Origin: CAYUYH01 sp964449175
GTDB lineage: Bacteria > Planctomycetota > Phycisphaerae > SM23-33
Assembly (NCBI GenBank): GCA_964449175.1
Contig: CAYUYH010000169.1
Span: forward strand, 1 to 5,976
DNA: 5,976 nucleotides
Direction of reading: 5' to 3'
Within the stretch, counting starts at the first letter, position 1. Every line of letters begins with the position of its first letter. Shown here one piece after another: positions 1 to 4,888 of this stretch. The translations under genes and the position numbers were made by a program. The notes under the pieces were generated by a model. It did not search any database, was not told the origin of the DNA, and worked only from the letters and a program-made list of their open reading frames with translations.

Positions 1-62
1 GCGCCGATGGCCGTGCCCACCTTGCCCGGGCCGACGATCGAGATGTGCGGGCGGCTTGCCAT
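1..62 (-). CDS. N-terminal fragment of a Rossmann-fold NAD(P)-binding protein (possibly DUF2520 type), cut by the window edge
   Basis: Only the first 20 codons are present. They read MASRPHISIVGPGKVGTAIG, a short polar start followed by a beta strand and the dinucleotide-binding loop G11-P-G13-K-V-G16 (GxGxxG). This is how NAD(P)-dependent dehydrogenases and reductases begin. The 'ISIVGPGKVGTAIG' form resembles the Rossmann-like/DUF2520 oxidoreductases, but 3-hydroxyisobutyrate dehydrogenase, ProC-like and prephenate dehydrogenase relatives start similarly and cannot be excluded. The ATG at 62 is the only usable start seen: reading back in frame for about 20 codons gives no ATG, GTG or TTG. 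There is no clear Shine-Dalgarno just upstream. A possible promoter lies at 81-109, which would give a very short leader. The gene is co-directional with the rest of the window but separated from its upstream neighbour by 223 bases, so it is probably a separate transcription unit. The Rossmann call is firm; the exact family is a guess. Confidence 0.6.
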   Translation of the reverse strand, partial: MASRPHISIVGPGKVGTAIG

Positions 63-80
63 TTCGGATGCGAAAAGGGC

Positions 81-109
81 AGGATACGCCGCATCCGTCG
101 GCGGGGCAA
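81..109 (-). promoter_or_regulatory. Possible sigma-70-type promoter for the Rossmann-fold gene
   Basis: Read on the minus strand, TTGCCC (109-104) and TATCCT (86-81) are separated by 17 bases. Each box matches the sigma-70 consensus at four of six positions. Transcription would begin about 7 bases below the -10 box, leaving a leader of roughly a dozen bases before the ATG at 62. That agrees with the lack of a clear ribosome-binding site there. Boxes this weak occur by chance, so this is only a candidate. Confidence 0.28.
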
Positions 110-146
110 GGTCATCCGCCTGTTGGGCGCCATGTCCCCTGGCACG

Positions 147-166
147 GCCACGGGCCGTCCCGTGGC
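147..166 (-). terminator. Perfect 8-bp GC-rich hairpin in the 223-base gap, no T-run
   Basis: Bases 147-154 (GCCACGGG on the + strand) pair perfectly with 159-166 (CCCGTGGC) around a 4-base loop. An alternative 6-bp stem, ACGGCC/GGCCGT, uses part of the same bases (144-149 with 153-158). The hairpin lies 120 bases downstream of the stop of the exported zinc protein and before the possible promoter of the next gene, a sensible place for a transcript end. There is no T-run on either side, so it is not a classical intrinsic terminator. It could instead be a 3'-end stabilising structure, or a protein-binding palindrome. Confidence 0.3.
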
Positions 167-249
167 AGGCTGGCGACGCCTGGGCATGGTGTAGCGTGGC
201 AGAAGCCGAGCGCTTGCCCCCCATATTGCCGGTTGATCATGGGCAGCCT

Positions 250-273
250 CCCGCAGGCCATGGCGCCCGCGGG
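250..273 (-). terminator. Strong GC-rich hairpin 12 bases after the zinc-protein stop codon, no T-run
   Basis: On the minus strand CCCGCGGGC (273-265) pairs with GCCTGCGGG (258-250): nine pairs, one of them G-U, around a 6-base loop GCCATG. It starts 12 bases after the TAG of the exported zinc protein, where a terminator or 3'-end stabilising hairpin is expected. The bases that follow (AGGCTGCCC) contain no T-run, so efficient intrinsic termination is uncertain. With the hairpin at 147-166 it makes a pair of stem-loops between two co-directional genes. The remainder of 63-285 shows no coding potential that I would support. Confidence 0.4.
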
Positions 274-285
274 GGACTTGTCCGG

Positions 286-1272
286 CTATCGGTTCACGGT
301 GGCCCGGGTGGGGTGGAACACGCCTTCCCGCAGGGCATCGATCGACGGCGGCCCGGCCGGCTGGGTCGTCGGCGCCGGCCTGGTCGTCGTCCTCGCGCGG
401 TGCCAGTCGGGCAGTTCGATCTTGGCGCTGTCCTGCCAGGCCGTCAGATACAGCGCCGCCGTGAATTCAGCCGCCGCCTTCATCCGCTCGGTGGTGAACT
501 CGGCCACATCGTCACTCAGCGGCTCGTCGCTGTCCGGCGGGGGGAGCTGAGCCTCCAGCTCGTAGACCCTGTTGATGTGGCTTCGGCTGCGCTCGATCTC
601 GGCCAGGGTCGCCTGGAAGACCTGTTTGAACGGCGCGACCTTCAGCTCCCTGGCCAGGTCGGCTGGGGCCGTGGGCAGGTTGTTCGGCAGGGCATCGACG
701 CGGATGTGGATGCCGGTTCGCGGGCTGCTGCCGTCTTCGCGCGCCCGCCCGTCCCAGTCGATCGTCACGTGCAGAGGCTGGCAGAGGTCGGCCGCGTAGT
801 GCGCGAGCAGGCCGGCGTAGACGAGGCACTTCTGATGGATCGCCGGATCGTTCGGCCAACGGCGGAACTCGGCCAGCGCGACGGTCAGCCGCTGCGTCCA
901 CTCCGTGACGGCATATGGCAGCAGGCCGACCTTCTCCGGCCTCAGCCCGCGCTCGGCGCAGAACTGGATGAACTCGTATCGCGTCGGCGGGACCGGCTCG
1001 CCGCCCAGCAGCTCGATGTCGAAGTAGTGCTCGCTCGCCTCGGCTGCGTCAAGCTCCGGTGGGGCGATGGGGCGGGTGAAGGCGTCGTTGTCCTGTGAGA
1101 CGTGCGCGATCACCTCGGCGCCCTCGGTGAAGAAGGCTGGCATCTCCCGCCTGGCCGCCTCGACGGCAGCCCGGCTGGCGATATCGTGGCCCTTGCCGTG
1201 CCAACCCGGCGCCGCAGCCGTCGGCGCCAGGACCATGATGAGGGTGATCGCAGCCGACCTTGTCGGTTTCAT
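286..1272 (-). CDS. Exported S1/P1-nuclease / zinc phospholipase C-like protein
   Basis: A 328-residue protein of the alpha-helical, three-zinc superfamily that includes S1/P1 nucleases and bacterial phospholipase C. A signal peptide spans residues 1 to about 21-23 (MKPTR, hydrophobic core, then AAAPG), so the mature chain would begin at or near W24, as zinc-binding W1 does in P1 nuclease. Probable ligands are W24 and H29 (spaced like W1/H6), D63 (or D61), H82 in 'EHYFD', H158, D162 and H168 in 'LAHYAADLCQPLH' (spaced like H116/D120/H126), then H189 and D193 in 'GIHIRVD' (the last HxxxD pair). The site therefore looks intact and active after export. The chain ends in a low-complexity tail, 'TTTRPAPTTQPAGPP', followed by about 20 residues. 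The start at 1272 is chosen over the in-frame ATG at 1335 because AAAGGGG sits 5 bases upstream, the signal peptide begins there, and the upstream ATG overlaps a probable -10 box. Whether the substrate is nucleic acid or phospholipid cannot be told. Confidence 0.8.
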   Translation of the reverse strand: MKPTRSAAITLIMVLAPTAAAPGWHGKGHDIASRAAVEAARREMPAFFTEGAEVIAHVSQDNDAFTRPIAPPELDAAEASEHYFDIELLGGEPVPPTRYEFIQFCAERGLRPEKVGLLPYAVTEWTQRLTVALAEFRRWPNDPAIHQKCLVYAGLLAHYAADLCQPLHVTIDWDGRAREDGSSPRTGIHIRVDALPNNLPTAPADLARELKVAPFKQVFQATLAEIERSRSHINRVYELEAQLPPPDSDEPLSDDVAEFTTERMKAAAEFTAALYLTAWQDSAKIELPDWHRARTTTRPAPTTQPAGPPSIDALREGVFHPTRATVNR

Positions 1273-1277
1273 CGGTG

Positions 1278-1284
1278 CCCCTTT
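1278..1284 (-). promoter_or_regulatory. Ribosome-binding site fixing the zinc-protein start at 1272
   Basis: AAAGGGG on the minus strand lies 5 bases upstream of the ATG at 1272-1270. This supports the start directly before the signal peptide and argues against the longer reading that begins at 1335. Confidence 0.55.
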
Positions 1285-1288
1285 CCGT

Positions 1289-1317
1289 CCGGGCCCGGTC
1301 CCATCGCGTCGGGCCCG
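1289..1317. repeat. Two CGGGCCCG palindromes, centres 20 bp apart, in the leader of the zinc-protein gene
   Basis: CCGGGCCCGG (1289-1298) and CGGGCCCG (1310-1317) are both perfect palindromes, and their centres are exactly 20 bp apart, about two helical turns. They lie between the probable -10 box (1326-1334) and the ribosome-binding site (1278-1284), so they would be in the transcribed leader. In DNA they could be a tandem operator. In RNA the two copies could pair with each other as an 8-bp stem with a 12-base loop that ends about 5 bases before the ribosome-binding site. GGGCCC is common in GC-rich DNA, so this is suggestive only. Confidence 0.3.
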
Positions 1318-1325
1318 TCCAAGGC

Positions 1326-1334
1326 ATTCTAGCA
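1326..1334 (-). promoter_or_regulatory. Probable extended -10 promoter for the zinc-protein gene
   Basis: The minus strand reads TGC-TAGAAT, an extended -10 element (TGn plus five of six matches to TATAAT), in an A/T-rich patch that stands out from GC-rich surroundings. No good -35 box is seen 16-18 bases upstream, which extended -10 promoters tolerate. Transcription would start near 1319 and give a leader of about 47 bases. It lies in the 94-base gap after the small membrane protein gene, so the zinc protein may be expressed independently of the genes before it. Confidence 0.42.
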
Positions 1335-1366
1335 TGTTCGCCCGGCGGCGCGCGAGCGGAGGGGCG

Positions 1367-1705
1367 CTATCGCCCGAAGCCCATCCGGAAGAACGCCGCG
1401 GCGACCCCGGCTATGGCCATGACAAAGCAGACCCTGTAGATCACGGTGAACACGCCCGCTGCCCGCGGCGACCGCCCCCGCTTGCCGAGGATCGCCCGGA
1501 CGCCGCGAGCAGCCGCGGCGGCGACCGCCCCAGCGGCGAGCATCGCGCCGCAGACGATGAGCACCCAGTCGGGGCGGTCTTTCGGCTTGGGCAGCATGAT
1601 CGCCACGACTGCCGGAACCACTACCGCCGCCGCATAGGCGAGAAACGGGCCAAAACCCTTCGGCAGCAGCCTGCGCTTCGGTCCGGATTTCACCTTGTAG
1701 GCCAT
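1367..1705 (-). CDS. Small protein with three predicted membrane segments, family not recognised
   Basis: A 112-residue basic membrane protein that I cannot assign to a family. Residues 1-18 carry K4, K6, K10, R11, R12 and K16. Hydrophobic segments lie at about 19-38, 47-66 and 85-106. The loop between segments 1 and 2 is short (PKPKDRPD); the loop between 2 and 3 is strongly basic (R67, R70, K75, R76, R78, R81). By the positive-inside rule the N-terminus and the second loop face the cytoplasm and the C-terminus faces outward. No catalytic motif, lipobox or metal-binding motif is visible. The ATG at 1705 is preferred because GGAGG stands 4 bases before it (1714-1710); the in-frame GTG at 1744 would overlap the preceding gene and add a non-homologous-looking stretch. 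It begins 19 bases after the beta-CASP RNase gene, so the two are probably co-transcribed. The position, clean start and regular topology argue that it is real. Confidence 0.65.
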   Translation of the reverse strand: MAYKVKSGPKRRLLPKGFGPFLAYAAAVVVPAVVAIMLPKPKDRPDWVLIVCGAMLAAGAVAAAAARGVRAILGKRGRSPRAAGVFTVIYRVCFVMAIAGVAAAFFRMGFGR

Positions 1706-1724
1706 GTCGCCTCCGTTGGCCGCG

Positions 1725-3119
1725 CTACAGCTTGAACCTATCACCCGGGGCCGGCACGTGGACGGTCTTGCAGCCGGCGGCGGTGAGGATGTCGGTCATG
1801 GCAGTCAACTGGGCGCCCTCGCCGTGGACGACGAACGCCGCGCGGAGATCCCTGGCGATCGGGCGGAAGCAGCGGGCGAAGTCGTCCGCGTCGGCGTGCG
1901 CGGAGAACCCGTTGAGAACCTCCACGCGGCACAGCAGCTTGTACATCCGCCCGAACACCTTTATCTCCTCGCGCCGCTCCACGATCCGCCGGCCCAGCGT
2001 GTGCTGGGCCATGAAGCCGATGACGATAACCGTGTTCGCCTCGTTCTCCACGTTGTTCTTGAGGTGGTGGAGGATGCGCCCCGCCTCGCACATGCCGGCT
2101 GAGGCGATGATCACGCACGGCTCGGCGATCTCGTTGAGCCGCTTGGACTCCTGGACGTCGGTTATGTAGGTGATCTTACCGGCGCCGAAGATGCCTCCCT
2201 CGCTGAACCAGAAGTCGCGCGCCTCGGCGTCGTAGCACTCCGGGTGCTTGCGGAACACCTCGGTGGCGTTTACCGACAGCGGGCTGTCCACGAAGATCGG
2301 CAGCGGTTTCAGCGACCCCTCGGCCAGCGCCTGGCAGAGGTAGTAGACGGCCGTCTGGGTGCGCCCGACCGCAAAGGCCGGGATTATGACCTTCCCGCCG
2401 GCGGCTGCGGTTTCGTTGATGATCCGGACGAGCTTGTCCTTCATGTCGGTCGGGTTGTCGTGGCGGCGGTCGGCGTAGGTGCACTCGGTTATCAGGTAGT
2501 CCACGTGCGGCATGGGGCAGACGGGGTCGCGGAGGATGGGCATCTTCGAGCGGCCCAGGTCGCCGGTGAACAGGATGTGGATCGGCTTGGACTGGTGGAC
2601 GCCGACCACGATGCAGGCCGAGCCGAGGATGTGACCGGCCTCGACCCACGTGGCAAGGCAGCCGTCGGCGAACTCCTGCTGCTGGTTGTAGTCGACGGAG
2701 CGGAAGAGCTTGCTGGCGGCCTGGGCGTCCTCGACGGTGTAAAGCGGCTCGATGCGGTGGTCGTGCTCGTGGGCGCGCTTCTCGTTCCAGTAGCGGGCGT
2801 CTTCCTCCTGGATATGGCCGGAATCGGCCAGCATTATCTCGCACAGGTCGGTGGTCGCGGAGGTGGTGTAGACCGGGGCGGTAAAGCCCTGGCGGACCAG
2901 TCCGGGGATGTTGCCGCTGTGGTCTATGTGCGCGTGGGACAGCAGCAGGGCGTCCAGTTCGGCCGGCGGGAGGGGGAATGTGCGGTTCCGCTCCCAGGCT
3001 TCGGCTCGCCGGCCCTGAAACAGCCCGCAGTCCATGGCCACCACACTGCCGTCCAGATGAAGAAGGTGCATGGAGCCGGTAACGGTCTGGGCGGCTCCGA
3101 AGAACTCTAACTCGGCCAT
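1725..3119 (-). CDS. Metallo-beta-lactamase fold / beta-CASP RNase (CPSF-73-like, COG1236 type)
   Basis: A 464-residue cytoplasmic zinc-dependent ribonuclease of the family that includes bacterial TTHA0252-like enzymes and eukaryotic CPSF-73; such enzymes cut RNA endonucleolytically and/or as exonucleases. The motifs are complete: motif 1 D30 in 'MDCGLFQG'; motif 2 H62-A-H64-I-D66-H67; motif 3 H163 in 'EAGHILGSA'; motif 4 D187 in 'FTGDLGR'. The beta-CASP insertion then gives motif A E212 in 'LITECTYADRRH', the conserved 'IIASAGMCEAGRILHHL' and 'AQHTLGRRI' segments, motif B H408 in 'GFSAHAD' and motif C H432 in 'VVHGE'. Length is normal for the family. The ATG at 3119 is chosen because GGAGG lies 4 bases upstream and the conserved fold starts at 'MAELEFFGAAQTVTGS'; the in-frame ATG at 3197 would add 26 unconserved-looking residues and overlap the GH3 gene. 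It follows the GH3 gene by 64 bases and precedes the small membrane protein by 19. The target RNA is unknown. Confidence 0.93.
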   Translation of the reverse strand: MAELEFFGAAQTVTGSMHLLHLDGSVVAMDCGLFQGRRAEAWERNRTFPLPPAELDALLLSHAHIDHSGNIPGLVRQGFTAPVYTTSATTDLCEIMLADSGHIQEEDARYWNEKRAHEHDHRIEPLYTVEDAQAASKLFRSVDYNQQQEFADGCLATWVEAGHILGSACIVVGVHQSKPIHILFTGDLGRSKMPILRDPVCPMPHVDYLITECTYADRRHDNPTDMKDKLVRIINETAAAGGKVIIPAFAVGRTQTAVYYLCQALAEGSLKPLPIFVDSPLSVNATEVFRKHPECYDAEARDFWFSEGGIFGAGKITYITDVQESKRLNEIAEPCVIIASAGMCEAGRILHHLKNNVENEANTVIVIGFMAQHTLGRRIVERREEIKVFGRMYKLLCRVEVLNGFSAHADADDFARCFRPIARDLRAAFVVHGEGAQLTAMTDILTAAGCKTVHVPAPGDRFKL

Positions 3120-3123
3120 TCTG

Positions 3124-3128
3124 CCTCC
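3124..3128 (-). promoter_or_regulatory. Ribosome-binding site fixing the beta-CASP RNase start at 3119
   Basis: GGAGG on the minus strand is 4 bases before the ATG at 3119-3117, the same arrangement as for the small membrane protein (1710-1714 before 1705). A hairpin with a 6-bp all-GC stem, CGCGCG/CGCGCG (3131-3147), ends 2 bases before it and could influence ribosome access. Confidence 0.6.
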
Positions 3129-3183
3129 GTCGCGCGATGTCCGCGCGCTTGTGTCGGCCTGCGGGGAGATCATCCGCCCCCGG

Positions 3184-4818
3184 CTAGGACAACACATCGG
3201 TCAAAAGGTACCTGTGTTTATACTGCTCGCTCCGTCCGCCGCGAAGGTGAATCTTCCGCCGCTCGGCCGACGCCAGCGTGCCCGGCGGCAGGACGACAGG
3301 AGCGACCGGCCCCAGCCGACCGCTGGCGCGCTTGGAGCGATACTCGACGTTAAGCTCGGCCAGGGCGTCGTCCAGCAGCTCCGCAAGCTTCTCTACCGTC
3401 AGGCCCGCCTGCGGCTCGATCCGCAGCTCATAGAACGGTGTGGCTGAGAAGCGGCCCTGGAGCTCGAACTTATCCACGGGCGCTCCGGCCCGCCCCGCCG
3501 CCAGACGCATCGCCTCGACCACCTGGTACTCGGTGATCTTCTCGCCGGTGATGTTGGCCGTCTGCGAGCCGCGCGAGAGGAACTCGAACACGGGGCTCTG
3601 CCCCAGCCGGTCCACCACGCGCACGCGGTCGTCCATGTTGTATCGCCACAGCCCGGCCCAGTTGGTCACGACCAGCGAGTACTCGCCGCCGATCCGCACC
3701 TCGTGCGCGCGAACGGTGGGGGGATTCGACTGGTCGGCGAGCTCAGCCGGGATGAACTCCAGGAAATTGCCGACGATCTCGGCGACGCCCGCGGCCGAGC
3801 CGTCGCGCAGCGGCACCGAGAAGCGGCCCTCGCTGGCCAGCAGCCCGATGTCGCGGATGGGCACGTCGCCGAACAGCTCCCGCAGCCGCCGCAGGTACAG
3901 CCCCAGCGTGCCGCCGGTCCAGTTGGCCAGGTACGTCAGTTGCCAGAAGTGCCTCGGCAGCAGCCGCCCGTCGCGGCGGATGCCCTCGACCAGTCGCCTG
4001 GCTGCGGGCGTGTCCGGCCTGAATCGGCAGGCGGCGGCCGCTGCCGGCGGCAACTCGCCCGGCGGGCTAAGCGTGCCGTCGGCGACGTCGCGGATGAGCC
4101 GCTCGGCATGCGCCTGGCCGGTCTCGATGAGCTTGATCGTGCTGGACGGGTTGGCCGTGGTTATGAAGGCCACGTCCCGCCCGATCGCGCAGCGTAGCGT
4201 GACGTAGTACTTCACCTCGGGGTCGGCGACCGCGGCGACCGTCTGAGGCACTACGTACATCCGCCGCACGATCCGCTTCTGCGTGGTCGCCAGCAGGCCG
4301 CTAATCGCGCCGCAAGGCAGGCCCGTGGGGCTTTCCGCCTCGCGCATGGGAGAGGAGATCTGCAAGATCGGCCTCAGCCAGGCGGCCTTGTGGTCGTTCA
4401 GCGCGGCCAGGCCCCAGATGTTCCAGCCGCGGCGCATCTCCCAGAGGAATCGCGAGGTCACGGGGATGTGCTTCGGCTCGCCGGTGGTGCCGGACGTGCG
4501 AGAGAACATCAGCACCTTCTCGCCCGGCGGCAGCAGGGCGGAGGTCTGGCCGCGCAGCACGCGATCCATGTATGGGCGGTGGGTCTCGTAGTCGCCGACA
4601 GGCACGGCGGAGGCGAAGTCGCCGTAGCCGCGCAGGCGGGCGAATCCGTGATCGGCGCCGAAGGCGGTGTCGGCATGTCGCCGGAGCAGCTCAGCCAGCA
4701 GGCGGTCCTGCACCTGGGCCGTGCGCTGGTGGGCCTTCAGAAACGCCCGCAGTTGCCTGCCGGCGTGTAGTCCGGCAAGTCTCGCCGCGGGGCGGAGGAT
4801 GGTCCGCGCCAGGCTCAT
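3184..4818 (-). CDS. GH3-family acyl-adenylating enzyme (acyl-acid amido synthetase superfamily)
   Basis: A 544-residue cytoplasmic enzyme of the GH3 family. Plant members activate a carboxylic acid with ATP and join the acyl-adenylate to an amino acid; substrates of most bacterial members are unknown. Seen in order: a helical N-terminus; 'HADTAFGADHGFARLRGYGDFASAVPV' at about 48-74; the P-loop-like ATP motif 'FSRTSGTTGEPKHIPVT' at 105-121; 'FITTANPSS' at 218-226; 'GLLASEGRFSVP' at 325-336, the usual place of the second nucleotide motif; 'NFLEFIPAE' at 351-359; 'VTNWAGLWRYNMDDRVRVVD' at 384-403, equivalent to the usual YRxGD motif; and 'GEKITEYQVVEAM' at 425-437 with K427. A smaller C-terminal domain follows. 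The length is normal for bacterial members and no carrier-protein or other domain is fused. The G of the YRxGD motif is replaced by D396, with D397 retained. The ATG at 4818 is preceded by GAGGG only 3 bases away, and overlaps the stop of a possible mini-ORF. Family call is confident; substrate unknown. Confidence 0.9.
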   Translation of the reverse strand: MSLARTILRPAARLAGLHAGRQLRAFLKAHQRTAQVQDRLLAELLRRHADTAFGADHGFARLRGYGDFASAVPVGDYETHRPYMDRVLRGQTSALLPPGEKVLMFSRTSGTTGEPKHIPVTSRFLWEMRRGWNIWGLAALNDHKAAWLRPILQISSPMREAESPTGLPCGAISGLLATTQKRIVRRMYVVPQTVAAVADPEVKYYVTLRCAIGRDVAFITTANPSSTIKLIETGQAHAERLIRDVADGTLSPPGELPPAAAAACRFRPDTPAARRLVEGIRRDGRLLPRHFWQLTYLANWTGGTLGLYLRRLRELFGDVPIRDIGLLASEGRFSVPLRDGSAAGVAEIVGNFLEFIPAELADQSNPPTVRAHEVRIGGEYSLVVTNWAGLWRYNMDDRVRVVDRLGQSPVFEFLSRGSQTANITGEKITEYQVVEAMRLAAGRAGAPVDKFELQGRFSATPFYELRIEPQAGLTVEKLAELLDDALAELNVEYRSKRASGRLGPVAPVVLPPGTLASAERRKIHLRGGRSEQYKHRYLLTDVLS

Positions 4819-4883
4819 GCGCCCTCACCCGGCCGATCTGGCGGTACAGCCAACGCGGCGTGAATGTCGGTCATTGTCGCCAT
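4815..4883 (-). CDS. Possible 22-codon mini-ORF coupled by ATGA to the GH3 gene
   Basis: In the 70-base gap between ribD and the GH3 gene, an ATG at 4883 (5 bases after the ribD stop) opens 22 codons, MATMTDIHAALAVPPDRPGEGA. It ends in a TGA that overlaps the GH3 ATG as ATGA. A second in-frame ATG is at 4874. A weak purine stretch (GAGAG) precedes the first ATG. This arrangement would allow ribosomes finishing ribD to re-initiate and pass on to the GH3 gene, whose own ribosome-binding site is unusually close. The peptide resembles nothing I recognise. Stop-free stretches of this size are frequent in GC-rich DNA, so it may be chance. Confidence 0.22.
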   Translation of the reverse strand: MATMTDIHAALAVPPDRPGEGA

Positions 4884-4888
4884 TGCTC

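Noticed and set aside
7..1098. Long + strand open frame (363 codons) opposite the exported zinc-protein gene and the Rossmann fragment
   Set aside because: Its translation is Arg/Gly/Pro/Val-rich with no family resemblance, and it lies opposite a gene with a signal peptide and intact metal-binding motifs; it is a GC-driven antisense shadow.
1273..1335. Upstream in-frame ATG (1335) giving the zinc protein 21 extra residues
   Set aside because: It would bury the signal peptide inside the protein, overlaps the probable -10 box, and the ATG at 1272 has AAAGGGG 5 bases before it.
2244..3110. 288-codon + strand open frame opposite the beta-CASP RNase
   Set aside because: No recognisable motif; the minus-strand gene carries every expected catalytic motif, so this is a shadow.
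3120..3197. Upstream in-frame ATG (3197) giving the RNase 26 extra residues
   Set aside because: The extension overlaps the end of the GH3 gene, does not look like the family, and the ATG at 3119 has GGAGG at good spacing.
3440..4207. 255-codon + strand open frame opposite the GH3 gene
   Set aside because: Ser/Arg/Pro-rich composition typical of a frame complementary to GC-rich coding DNA; no domain seen.
4819..4888. Riboswitch between ribD and the GH3 gene
   Set aside because: The 70-base gap is too short for an FMN riboswitch, lies downstream of ribD, and shows only a weak 4-5 bp stem. Any riboswitch for ribD would lie beyond the right edge.
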